A stretch of DNA of 64,000 nucleotides from Zopfochytrium polystomum (taxonomy: Eukaryota; Chytridiomycota; Chytridiomycetes; Chytridiales; Chytridiaceae), in NCBI GenBank assembly GCA_025765615.1, contig JAIVFJ010000025.1:377501-441500 (forward strand), written 5' to 3'. The position numbers and the translations under genes are program-made. The notes beneath the pieces were generated by a model that saw nothing but the letters and a program-made list of their open reading frames with translations, had not been told where the DNA came from and searched no databases. Below are positions 52,829 through 63,816 of the stretch, piece by piece. The stretch's first letter is position 1. The number at the start of each line of letters is the position of its first letter.

Positions 52829-54546
52829 CCACAGCTCACAGTCTTTGCCAAGAACAGAACTCTCAGTCAAAGATTCAAGAATCACAGTTCCCAGTCAAGA
52901 ATTCATGCCCCACTGCTGAAGAGCACAGGAACTTGGACCCATCAGACCTTTTGCTGGCATCCAAGCTACCAAAAGAATATCTCCCTTATGCTGATATGTT
53001 TCCAAGACCAAGGCAGACCTGCTACCAGCTCAGAGGCCTTATGACTGTGAAATCCCACTCAAGGATGAAACTTGCAGCCCACCTTTCAAGCCACTGTACC
53101 ATCTCTCTCCACCAGAAGCCAAGGCCCTCCAAGAATACATTGAAGAAATCCTGAACAAGGGATTCATCCAACCTTCCAAGTCACCAGCTGGAGCTCCCAT
53201 CTTTTTTGTCAAGAAGAAGGATGGGGGACTGAGACCCTGTGTGGACTACAGAGATCTCAATGAGATGACAGTCAAGAACTGCTATCCACGGCCTCTCATC
53301 TCTGAATTACTGGACAAACTGAGCCATGCAAGGATATTTTCCAAGACTGACCTCAGAGGTGCCTACAATTTGGTTAGAATTAAGCCCCAGGATCAATGGA
53401 AGACTGCCTTCAGATACAAATATGGTCACTTTGAGTACTTGGTCATGCCCTTTGGACTTACCAATGCTCCAGCTATTTTCCAAGGCATGATGAATGACAT
53501 CTTCAGGGATATTCTGGACCTTTTTGTCATTGTCTACCTGGATGATATCCTGGTATTTTTGTCTGACACTGCAAGCCATATGAGACATGTCAAGACTGTC
53601 TTGGAGAGACTCAGACAGCATCACCTCTATGCAAAGCTGGAGAAGTTTGAATTCCACAAGACCTCCATTGAGTTTTTGGGATTCATTGTGTCTGACAAAG
53701 GGATCTCCATGGCACCAGACAAGATCCAAACTATTCTTGAATGGAAGGCTCCAAATTCCATCAAGGATGTTCAAAGCTTCCTTGGGTTTTGCAACTTCTA
53801 CAGAACCTTCATTGCCAACTATTCTGCCATAGCCAAGCCTCTCACTGATCTCACCAAGAAGACCACCAAGTTTGAATGGACCCCAGCAGCAGAGCAAGCC
53901 TGGCTAGCTCTTAAGACAGCAACCACAAGTGCACCACTCCTTAAGCATGTGGATCCCTTGCTTCCCTTCACCTTGGAAACTGATGCCTCAGACTATGCCC
54001 TCAGTGCTGTTCTGTCCCAGCCAAGCTCTCAGGACCCTCTGCTCCTCTGCATCCAGTGGCATATTACTCCAGGAAGCTGAACAGTGCTGAGTGTAACTAC
54101 ACTGTCCATGATAAGGAGTTGCTTGCAATTGTGGAAGCATTCAAATTCTGGAGACACTACTTGGCTGGTTCTAAAGGCATCTCTGTCTATTCTGATCACA
54201 AGAACCTCACCTTCTTCAGGGCAAGGAGGTTGCTCAAGCAGAGGCATGCCAGGTGGGCTGAACTGCTCTCTGAGTATGACTTTAAGCTGTGCTATTCTCC
54301 TGGCCACCTTAACACTGTGGCTGATGCCCTGTCAAGAAGAACAGACCTTGCACCTGAAGGGGGAGATGGTTTCACCCCACCATCCAAGACACACCTTTCT
54401 TTGCTTCCTGACAGTGTGTGGGCCCATGCTATTTCCAAGGACCCCAAGCCTCACAAGATTCAAATCAGCCAAGAGGAGGAAAAACTTGAGATACTCAAGA
54501 CAAGGCATGATGCAGCAACAGCTGGACACCCAGGAGAGCACAAGAC
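52829..54546 (+). pseudogene. pol: A2 pol, 3' part (RT, RNase H, start of integrase)
   Basis: Continues A2 after the nested A3. Several frame changes occur before 53240. From 53241 a frame covers the RT palm (IVYLDDILVF) to RNase H, then the same one-base loss as in A3 at GGACCCTCTG. The next frame reaches the integrase zinc region and is cut by the B1 LTR after HPGEHKT. Confidence 0.88.
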
Positions 54547-54655
54547 TGTGACAGGCGGAGCCCGTTGGAGTGCGTCGTGCTGCTTGGTGCGAGGAAAAGG
54601 AAAGGGAAGGGGGAATAAAGAGAAAAAAAAGATCAGACTTGTCAATCCTGTTACA
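54547..54655 (+). repeat. 5' LTR of B1
   Basis: 109 bp, TGTGACAGGCGGAGCCC...AATCCTGTTACA. Confidence 0.9.
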
Positions 54656-54669
54656 TGGTAGCAGCGGAT
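54656..54669 (+). promoter_or_regulatory. B1 primer-binding site
   Basis: TGGTAGCAGCGGAT directly after the LTR; TGGTAGC is the usual complement of the initiator tRNA-Met 3' end. Confidence 0.75.
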
Positions 54670-54764
54670 AGAAGGAAGTAAGAAACCTCGACCCCTCCTC
54701 CTGAACACTACACTGCAAAACCCCATCCCTACGATTGCTGACAGCGATCGCGCCAACCGATCAA

Positions 54765-55350
54765 GAACCGCTTGATCGCCAGAGGCGACCAAGCGGCTGT
54801 CAAGAACTCGTGCGGCCGCTGGGAGCGGCTGTCTCAAGAAGAAACAAGAAACGCGTGATCGCAATTGCTGGAGGCGATTGCGACTGCGCAAACACAAGAA
54901 CAAGACAACTGGGCGACTGCCGGAGGCGGTCACGCAGCACACGCAAGAACCGATCGGCCGCCGGAGGCGACCAATCAGCTGTAAAACAGGACCGCGTAGC
55001 GATCACCAGAGGCGACTGCACCGCTCACAAGGACCGATTGGCTGCTGGAGGCGACCAACCGACCGCACGAACAAGAGCAGCTTGATCACGATCGCTGGAG
55101 GCGATCGCGACCGCGCAAACACAAGAACCACGATCGCCAGAGGTGACCGCGACTGCACGAACAAGAACAGCCCAATTGCAATCACTGGAGGCGAGTGCGA
55201 CCCTGTGACACAAGAAAGGCCGCGAAGCAGTTGCCAAGACGATCGTGCCGCGCAAGAACCACGTTCCACACCAAGACCACAACTGCATCCGCCCGCAGCA
55301 ACCGCGACTAACAAGAACTGGCGAGGTCGCTGGAGGCGACCCCGCAGAAG
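54765..55350 (+). repeat. Array of about ten hairpin-forming repeats in the B1 leader
   Basis: Units centre on (C/T)(A/G)GAGGCGA at about 54780, 54867, 54921, 54961, 55006, 55044, 55097, 55137, 55183 and 55331. Flanks are variable but complementary, for example CTTGATCGCC/GGCGACCAAG, TCGCAATTGC/GCGATTGCGA and GGTCGC/GCGACC. Linkers often read ACAAGAAC. The array occupies most of the 5' untranslated leader before the ATG at 55442. Confidence 0.75.
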
Positions 55351-55441
55351 CAAGAACCTCGTCGCGACCGCCTGCAGCGGCCACAACTGATCAATAGAAA
55401 ATAAGAACCTCGCCGCCTTCAGCAACTCAGCAAGCAGCAGG

Positions 55442-58400
55442 ATGCCTCTCCCAGACGATTTCAACACGAACTTTCAGGCAGCCACGCACGACTTGCTGGT
55501 ACTGACCACGTTCTTAAACGCGGACCCAAACACTGCCCAACCGATCAATGACACGGAGTTCATTGATCAATGGCTCCGCTGGTCAGCCGAGATGGAAGAT
55601 CCAAGCACCCTTGGGTCAGAAACAATCTCGTGGGCGATGCGCCTCCTTGCTGTGGTGCGAGAAGCAAATGCAGCTCGGGAACGAATGCGCCAATACACGG
55701 CAAGCGTAATTGCAGAAGCGCAGATGAACGCCGAGCGTGTGAACATGCTCAATGAACGAATCGGATTTCTCCAAGAAAGGGTCGAATCCCAAGATCGCTC
55801 AAATGTCGAACAAAGCGCCATGTTGGAGCACGCTCTCAGGAACAACGAATTTGAACGGAGAGCCATTCCATCCAAGAAAACCAAGTCATCCGAATCTGAA
55901 ATCGAGGAACGTTCCTCTCGCAAGAAAGGCAAGCGCGCGGCTCGTCAGGATGACAAGCCTCGCGAGAGCGGACCACGAAACATGCTCCTCAAGAACGCCT
56001 TAGGACTTATCAAGGTCTTTGACGGCACGAAGAATCGCGAAACAGCTGTCAAGTTCCTGAAACAACTCCGCGGTGCGGCGACGTTGATGGACGAGCCTGA
56101 TGTCCTTGTGGAAGGAATCCAACAGTACCTCGAAGGCGTCGCACTCTCCTGGTGGGAGGGTCTTGACGACAACGAACGACCTGAAACTCTAGAAGAATTT
56201 GAAATCGCTGTGACTGAACATTTCGTTCCGAACAACGCATCTGACGACGCTGAATTCAAGCTTCGCAAGCTCGAACAGAAGAATCAGAATACCTCGGAGT
56301 TTGAGAAGATCTTCCTCAGACACGCTGACCAAGTACCCAACCTGAACGAAAAGGACCGCAAGGATATCTTCTGGTTTGCGCTACGTGAAGACATCTGGAG
56401 TACAATGACTCTATTGAAACAAAACCGACGAAACCTCTCGTTCAATCAACTGGTAGTTGCTGCAACCGAGGCCGAACGATCTTCGCACTCTGGCGTACGT
56501 GTAGGAATCCACGAACGAATTGGGCATAAGCAACCAGAGAACCTTATGCCCAAGTATGAACAGAAACCGAAAGTACCAAGTGACCCAATGGACTTGAGCA
56601 CAACTGAAACCAAGGCACAACAGCGCGAACGCGAGATGCGAGAAGGAAGATGTTTCCTTTGCAAAGAAAAAGGCCACACAAGAAATGAATGCCCGACGAA
56701 ACGAACCACAGGATTGGCAAATATTGATGGAAATGGGCGAACGAAACGTTACAAGGAATCTGAGGCCTGTAGGGATCGCAGGAATGAAACTGACTCCAAT
56801 AAAGATTCCGATGAAAACTACTCGTCGCTCATAACTCATAGAAAACCACGACAGCGTATGGAACGGTGCCCATACACAATCACTACTCCGTCGGGAAAGC
56901 CTGACGTCGAGCGACACGACACCATCGAATGCACCGCTTATGTGGCTGGAAAACGAGTCAAAATACTCATTGACAACGGGGCCTCACAAATGTTTGTGAG
57001 CTCCAGACTAATACAACGAATGAGCCTCTCAACAAAACCGATTGATTGCGACCTTCGCATGGCCAACAATGCCCAGTCCAAGAGCAAGTCGTTTGCCTCC
57101 ATCCAGTACTCTGTGGCAGGGCAACTGGAATGGGCCGAATTTGTTGTTGTAGATGCACTACGATATGACCTGATTTTGGGTATTCCCTGGTTCAAGTGGA
57201 GAAACCCAACGATTGATTATCACGCCAACCGTTTCTCATTCACGAACGCAGATGGCCAGACTCGACAAGCTCGGTACGGCAGCCGGAAACTGTCCCCAAT
57301 TCCTGAAGCAATCACCCAGAATATCATCTCAGGCATTGAAGCAAGACAAATCATACAGGCTGGAGCCTCAGCATTTATGGTCCGCATTCATGATATATCT
57401 ACTATGGATGGAGAACGTGCAAACGCCCCGACCAGCAACGAACTGTTGAAGGTCCTCGAAGAGTACCACAACAGTGTCTTTGCTGAGAAACTCCCAGAGG
57501 GTCGCCCTCCTGACAGACCTACGATTCCTGGCGGGAATCACAAGATTCCTTTGATTCCAGGGGCCCAACCAGTGTGGAAACCCCTGTATCATCTCTCGAA
57601 ACTTGAACTGGCCGAGATGGCCAAGCAACTGGACGAACTGATCAAGATGGGCCATGTCCGACCCTCCAAGTCCCCGTGGGGAGCCCCTGTCTTGTTTGTA
57701 AACAAGCCGGGTGGTGGGCTGCGGATGTGCATTGACTACCGCGAACTGAACAAGTTGACAGTCAAAGACCGATACTCCTTACCCCGTATCTCTGAACTGC
57801 GCGATCGATGTGTGGGAGCAAAATTCTTCACAAAACTTGATCTCCGATCTGGGTACTACCAAGTGGCGGTAGCCCCTGAAGATATTGAGAAAACAGCCTT
57901 CCGAACTCGTTACGGCCACTTCGAATATGTTGTTTGTCCCTTTGGGCTAACAGGTCTTCCAGCCACCTTTCAAAGGATGATGAACAATGTGTTTCACGGA
58001 ATTCTTGACGATTTTGTGGTGGTTTATATGGACGACATCCTTATATACTCCAAAGACCGGAAAAGTCACATACAACATGTGCGCAAAGTTCTTCGGCGCC
58101 TTCATGAGCATGGGTTGCAACTGAAGCTGTCAAAGTGCGAATGGGAACGCCAAGAGGTGCAATTCCTTGGCTACCTTATCTCGCAGAATGGCATTCGAAT
58201 CACACCAGAACACATTGCAGCAGTGACAGACTTTCCACTTCCCACAACGACTGTGGACTTGCAACAGTTTCTTGGCCTGGCCAACTACTTCCACATCTTC
58301 TGCCCAGAGATGGCTCGTGTGGCGGGCCCTCTCCATGCCCTTGTGAAGGGCGAGTCCAGCGGGAAACGACACCCCTTAAAAGGGTGGGAGGGAGCGGTGC

Positions 58401-60079
58401 ATGGCCGCGCCTTTGACAAATTGAAGCAATTGATCACCAGTGCTCCAGTGCTCCGCTTCTACGAACCTGACTTACCAACGAAAGTAAAAACAGACTCATC
58501 AGCATATGCCATTGGAGCTTGCTTGATGCAGGACGATGGCAAAGGGTGGAGACCAGTTGCATACTACTCCCGAAAACTCTTGCCAGCTGAAACACGATAT
58601 GACACCCGAGAACAAGAACTGCTCGCAGTACACGAAGCCCTGAACGCCTGGAGACCGTACCTGGAGGGTACGCGATTCCACGTCCAGTCTGACCACCAAT
58701 CACTGAAGTGGCTACAAGACCAGAAGATCCTGAACCGACGACAAGCCCGGTGGGTGATGAACTTTCAAAGCTACGACTTCACCATAGGATTTACGCCTGG
58801 TGACACCAACGCAGTGGCGGATATCCTCTCAAGACGACCTGACTTTGCGACTAGATGCGACATGTGCAGAACACGGATCAACGCAGTCCAACTCGCTTTG
58901 TACAATACCATCGACAATGAAATAACAAAAGAATGCTTGCAAGACCCCGAAGCTGAAACATGGAGAGAGTACCTCCAAGAACCAAGTTCAGTTCCAAAGG
59001 GACTCCGTCACCAACTTGGGAAGTGGAGTGACGAAGACAATGAACTGAAATATGACGGACGACGCTATGTCCCAGACAAGAACGATTTGCGAGCACGTCT
59101 GCTTGCTGAATACCACGAAACGCCATTGGCAGGACACCCAGGCGGTCTCAGATTGTATGCTCGGATGAGCAAGAAATGGTACTGGCCAGGAATGGAAAAG
59201 GATTGCAAGCGCTTCACCAAGTCCTGCGACGAATGCCAGAGAACCGAGAAAGAAAGGGCCAACGAACAAGGGTATCTCCAGCCCCTAGAAGTTCCTTCCC
59301 AGAGGTGGAAGGCGATCAGCATGGACTTGGTGCCAGACATGCCTGAAGAAAACGGTTACGATGCCCTCCTAGTGGTACAGGATCGTCTAACTAAACGCAT
59401 TCATTTATTGCCAACACAAACAACTGCAAGCAACAAAGATGTCGCAGAACTGTACTTTGACCGAATCTTCCCCCTACATGGGGTCCCTGAAACGATTACC
59501 TCCGATCGAGGTAGCCAGTTTGTGTCACGTTTCACGAATCACTTGTTCAAGTTGACTGGAACGACGATGGATTACTCAACGGCCCGACATCAACAGTCAA
59601 ACGGCCAAGTCGAACGAACGATTCAGACCCTGAAAACAACCCTCCGAGGATTGCTGGAAACTCCTGGAGCGAAATGGACAAAGTTCCTACCGAACATGGA
59701 GTTTGCATTTAACTCCAACATGAATAGTACCACACGATTCTCCCCTTTCCATCTGGATTTGGGATACGAACCACTGGGGCCTGGAGACCTACCACCACTT
59801 GTAGTAGGGGGACCGCGATCGAAACGAGAACCAGAAGCCGAGGAGTTCTTTGAACACCTCACAGACATATTAAGCGCTGCAAGGAACCGCATCTTAGTTG
59901 CCCAACAAGAACAAGAACAAGAATTCAATGAACGACATCGACCTGACCCCCTGTATCAGGTTGGAGACAGAGTGATGTTGTTGCGACAAGGTCTTCGCGC
60001 TCCTGGTGTGATTACCAGAGAAGGACTTGCTACGCCATACATCGGGCCCTTCGAAGTGACAAAGGCTGAACCACCAAAC
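55442..60079 (+). CDS. gag-pol: B1 Gag-Pol polyprotein, interrupted at the chromodomain side by A4
   Basis: One continuous frame of 1,546 codons up to the A4 insertion; the last 111 codons lie at 63273-63608. Gag includes coiled segments (~70-140), a capsid core (~185-350) and a zinc knuckle CFLCKEKGHTRNEC (CX2CX4HX4C, ~402). The protease site reads ILIDNGASQMF (~505), with Asn after the catalytic Asp rather than the usual Ser or Thr. Reverse transcriptase has YMDDILIYS (~860), and RNase H begins VKTDSSAYAIGACL. Integrase has HHCC (AGHPGG...CDECQ), with catalytic residues in ISMDLVPDM, TSDRGSQF and GQVERTIQTL. No frameshift or stop is seen before the insertion, so the element was intact until A4 arrived. 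Confidence 0.93.
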
Positions 60080-60433
60080 TGTTACTGAATCACCCTCTGG
60101 AAACCTCTGGAACCTTCTAGAACATTCCTTCATGGAACCTTCTGGAACCTTCTGGACCTTCTAGAACATTCCTTCATGGAACCTTGTGGAACCTTCTGGA
60201 ACCTTCTTTGCTTTCCTGACTTGTCTTGTTGTCATTGGTATCATTGGTATCATTGTATTACTAATTGCTCTTTCTGGAAACTTTTCTTGGAGTCTTGACA
60301 AGGAACACTCTCAAAAGGTATAAAAGGGGGATGGGGGACCTGTCCCATCCCTCAAGTGAATTATTGTTTCCATACAATCATCACTCCTCTCAGTTCCTTG
60401 TCTGCCTTGTCCTGTCCAGCCATGTTCCTGACA
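60080..60433 (+). repeat. 5' LTR of A4
   Basis: 353-bp subtype with scattered substitutions and single-base changes relative to the 3' copy. Confidence 0.9.
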
Positions 60434-60476
60434 TCATAATTCACTTCACCCTCTCCTACTACTCTCTTGCCATCAT

Positions 60477-61401
60477 GTCTGACCCAAACAACACCTTCCC
60501 TGATGCAACTGCCTTCCAAGCCTTGATGGACCAATTACAAGCCCTTTCAAGACAGACACACCAACTTCAAGAAACAAGTCCTTCACCAGCATCACCAGCT
60601 TCAACAACAACTTCACCAACAAGAACATCAAAGCTCTTCCCCTGCCCCAAGCCAACCAAGCAAGAGAGCCCAAGGTTCCCAGCCCTGACAAGTTCACTGG
60701 GCTGGCCAAAGACCTTAGGAACTTTATGGCCACTGTGGAGAATGTCATCCTTCTCCAACCTTCAAGATTTCCCAGTGAGCAAGTCAAGGTTCTTTTCACA
60801 AGCACCCTCCTGTCTGGTCAAGCTCAATCATGGTACAGATCTTCCTCCCAAGCACACCCACCGACCCTGCAAGAGCTCTGGGAGGGGCTGGAGGCTACCT
60901 TGGTGACCCCTACGCATCTTGGACAGCAGATCCAAGCTCAAGCATATCAAGCAAGGAAAGCAATCTTGTGTGGCCTACACCAACCAATTCAAGCAAACTA
61001 GCCAGAGACTCTGGATACAATGATGCAGCTCTGATGGAGCTGTACCATGATGGTCTCCATGAGTCTATCCAAGACATGCTCTCTCCCAGTCTCTGCACAT
61101 CCCTGAGACCTTGGAAGAGTACATTCTCCTTGCCATCAAGATTGACAACAGACTCTACTCCAAGAGGCTGAAGCAAAGACAAGTGGGAACTACATCAAGG
61201 CCTACCCCAGTCCCTCAAGCTCTTACAGTTCCTGAACCCATGCAGTGGATGCAGTTGAGACACTTCCTAAGGGTCCTCTGAGCCAAGAGGAGAAAACAAG
61301 GAGGACCCAGCAGGGACTGTGTTTCTACTGTGGCTCCAAGAAACACGCTGTCAAGGACTGCCCAAGGAAGAAGCACCCAAACTCCCAGGTCCAGGCTCAC
61401 T
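60477..61401 (+). pseudogene. gag: A4 gag with multiple frameshifts
   Basis: MSDPNNTFPDATAFQALMDQ start. At least five single-base insertions or losses (for example CAAGAAACAAG, ACAGATCTTCC and CTCTCTCCCAG) split the frame. The zinc knuckle CFYCGSKKHAVKDC is recognisable. Confidence 0.88.
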
Positions 61402-62914
61402 GAGGGGCAATTCCCTGGACCCTCCTCCAAGCTGCCCCTGTTTCACCACCACCACCAGCACCACAAACACCTCAGATTCCAAGCCCCACCAACTCACCAT
61501 GGATGTCAAGATTCAACTCTCACCCAAGTCAACCATCACAACCAAGGCCCTTATCGACTCTGGATCATCCTGCAACATCATTGATGCCACCCTTGCCATG
61601 TCTTGTGCCATTCCCACCATCAAGAAATCCACACCCCTCAAGGTCCACTTTGCCAATCATGCTCTGTTCAAGGAAATCAGCCATGAAACCAAGCTAAACC
61701 TCCACATCCAAGACTTTCCACCATCCATGGTCAACCTGGAAGTATTGGATGTTGGCTCACCCACATTCTCTGTCATCCTGGGATTACCATGGCTGCAAGC
61801 CCAGAACCCTGCCATTGATTGGGTCACTGGTCAAGTCCAACCTCCACCAATCGGAACAGTCACCCAAAACTCAAGTCAAGCCTCCAAGTCTCATGCTCTC
61901 AGTCCCTGATTCAAGGTTCTCAGCCTAGTATCCAAGGGTCAACGACAAATGACAGCTCCAGTATCAGCCTGCAGCTCACAGATCCCAGCAAAGATTCAAG
62001 TTTCACAGTTCACAGTTCATAGTCAAGATTCCAGTACAGCTCATAGAGCTCACAGTCATGGCCAAGTCTGTAGTTCACAGAACCCACAGTCAAAGATTCA
62101 AGTACCACAGTTCACAGTCCAAATTCAAGATTCAAGCTCCACAGCTTCACAGTCTTTGCCAAGAACAGAACCCTCAGTCAAAGATTCAAGAATCACAGTT
62201 CCCAGTCAACAATTCAAGCCCCACTGCTGATGAGCACAGAAGGACAGACCTTGCACCTGAAGGGGGAGATGGTTTCACCCCACAATCCAAGACACACCTT
62301 TCACTGCTTCCTGACCGTGTGGGGGCCCATGCTATTTCCAAGGACCCCAAGCCTCACAAGATTCAAATCAGCCAAGAAGAGGAAAAACATGAGATACTCA
62401 AGACAAGGCATGATGCAGCAACAGCTGGACACCCACGAGAGCACAAGACATATGAGCTTGTTTCCAGAGACTTTTACTGGCCAGGCATGAGGAAGAACTT
62501 GCAGACCAAAAGACCAAGTCCCAAGCTAGACAACCTCAAGTTGGGACCTTTCAAGATCTTGGAGCAAATCAATCCAGTCACCTTCAAGCTGGATCTCCCT
62601 GCATCCATGAAGATCCACCCAGTTTCCATGTCAGCCTTTTAGAGAAGTTTGTGGCCAATTCCATTCCAGGCAGAGTTGTTCCTCCTCCTCCTCCAGTTGA
62701 GGTAGAAGGTGAAGAGGAATTTGAGGTTGAACAAATCTTGGATGCCAAGTGGTTTGGAAGAACACTCAAGTTCCTTGTTAAGTGGAAAGGTTACTCAGAT
62801 GCTGACAACACCTGGGAGCCTGAGTCAAACCTCACTCACTGCCAAGACCTTCTGCTCGAGTTCAAGACCAGGTACCCCACCAAGTTGCAGAAGAGGCCTA
62901 AAAGGGGGAGATGA
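61319..62914 (+). pseudogene. pol: A4 pol, large internal deletion
   Basis: The protease segment (ALIDSGSSCNIIDATLAMS) is open to about 61909. The Ser/Gln repeat region is diverged. The sequence then goes from CACTGCTGATGAGCACAGA directly into the linker after RNase H ([12 protein letters not shown]). A second jump after DFYWPGMRK omits the integrase core. The C-terminus (62651-62914) has an intact chromodomain with KWKGYSDADNTWEPE. Confidence 0.9.
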
Positions 62915-63267
62915 TGTTATGAATCACCCTCTGGAAACCTCTGGAACCTTCTAGAACATTCCTTCATGGAACCTTCTGGAACCTTCTGGAACCTTCTAGA
63001 ACATTCCTTCATGGAACCTTGTGGAACCTTCTGGAACCTTCTTTGCTTTCCTGACTTGTCTTGTTGTCATTGGTATCATTGGTATCATTGTATTACTAAT
63101 TGCTCTTTCTGGAACTTTCTTGGAGTCTTGACAAGGAACACTCTCAAAAGGTATAAAAGGGGGATGGGGGACCTGTCCCATCCCTCAAGTGAATTATTGT
63201 TTCCCATACAATCATCACTCCTCTCAGTTCCTTGTCTGCCTTGTCCTGTCCTGCCCTGTTCCTGACA
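62915..63267 (+). repeat. 3' LTR of A4
   Basis: 353-bp subtype, closely matching the LTRs of A3. Confidence 0.93.
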
Positions 63268-63272
63268 CAAAC

Positions 63273-63608
63273 TATACGCTGAAATTACCCTCAACTATGA
63301 GAGTTCATCCAACATTCCACGTAGAAAAACTGAAAACATATCATGAACCGGCCAAAGACTTTCCTGGACGAAAAGTTAACGACCAACCTCCACCTGTGCT
63401 AGTAGATGAAGAAGAAGAAGAGTACGTAGTTGACGAAGTTCTAGGAGAACGAACTAGACGGGGAAAGAAGGAGTACCTTGTAAGCTGGAAAGGTTACGGG
63501 GTAGAAGAACGAACTTGGGAACCTTATGAACATGTTAAGAACTTGGAAGCTCTTGATCGGTTCATAGCTCAACGAACAAAGGATCGATCAAAAAGAAAGG
63601 GAGTGTGA
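63273..63608 (+). CDS. gag-pol: B1 Gag-Pol C-terminus with chromodomain
   Basis: In frame with 55442-60079 when A4 and one CAAAC copy are removed. It reads YTLKLPSTMRVHPTFHVEKL (integrase GPY/F tail), then a chromodomain: EYVVDEVLGE, KKEYLVSWKGYGVEERTWE. The TGA stop at 63606-63608 overlaps the first bases of the 3' LTR. Confidence 0.9.
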   Translation, partial: YTLKLPSTMRVHPTFHVEKLKTYHEPAKDFPGRKVNDQPPPVLVDEEEEEYVVDEVLGERTRRGKKEYLVSWKGYGVEERTWEPYEHVKNLEALDRFIAQRTKDRSKRKGV

Positions 63609-63711
63609 CAGGCGGAGCCCGTTGGAGTGCGTCGTGCTGCTTGGTGCGAGGAAAAGGAAAGGGAAGGGGGAAGAAAGAGGAAAAAAGATCAGACTTGTCA
63701 ATCCTGTTACA
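63604..63711 (+). repeat. 3' LTR of B1
   Basis: 108 bp, nearly identical to the 5' copy (GGGAAGAAAGAGGAAAAAAG versus GGGAATAAAGAGAAAAAAAA). Confidence 0.9.
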
Positions 63712-63816
63712 GGTGGGCATGCTGATGACGGCGGCAGCGGGCTGCTGATCTGACGTCCGCTCCTTTCGCTTCCTCTGTCTCCTCTGTTGGGGGCACATTG
63801 TTGATTTATTTCCACG

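Larger units (their letters stand above)
44446..54546 (+). mobile_element. Chromovirus copy A2 (outer, fragmented host of the nest)
   Basis: The 5' LTR is at 44446-44753 (308 bp, the form without the internal duplication). A gag remnant follows, then repeat C2 (45712-47160), the start of pol (47163-47729), nested element A3 (47730-52823), and pol resuming at 52824 through RT and RNase H into the integrase zinc region (…HPGEHKT). It is cut at 54547 by family B. The rest of pol, the chromodomain and the 3' LTR are not found on the far side of B1, so the 3' end has been lost. Confidence 0.9.
60080..63267 (+). mobile_element. Chromovirus copy A4, nested in B1, internally deleted
   Basis: The 5' LTR is at 60080-60433 and the 3' LTR at 62915-63267, both of the 353-bp subtype. 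The 5' copy has several point changes (TGTTACTGAATC start). Target duplication CAAAC lies at 60075-60079 and 63268-63272. Gag is present with many single-base indels. Pol retains protease and then jumps over RT, RNase H and most of the integrase to the C-terminal chromodomain. It is non-autonomous. Confidence 0.96.
54547..63711 (+). mobile_element. Ty3/gypsy family B element B1, containing nested A4
   Basis: Short LTRs lie at 54547-54655 and 63604-63711 (109 and 108 bp, TGTGACAGGCGG...CTGTTACA). A tRNA-type primer site, TGGTAGCAGCGGAT (54656), matches the 3' end expected of initiator tRNA-Met. A polypurine tract AAAAAGAAAGGGAG precedes the 3' LTR. It has a single gag-pol frame with chromodomain. 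The left flank is A2 pol (AAGAC) but the right flank (GGTGG) is unrelated, so no target duplication is present. Confidence 0.93.

Noticed and set aside
56411..56917. 168-codon minus-strand frame inside B1 gag and similar antisense frames at 57.4 and 59.1 kb
   Set aside because: Antisense to an intact gag-pol frame with clear domains.
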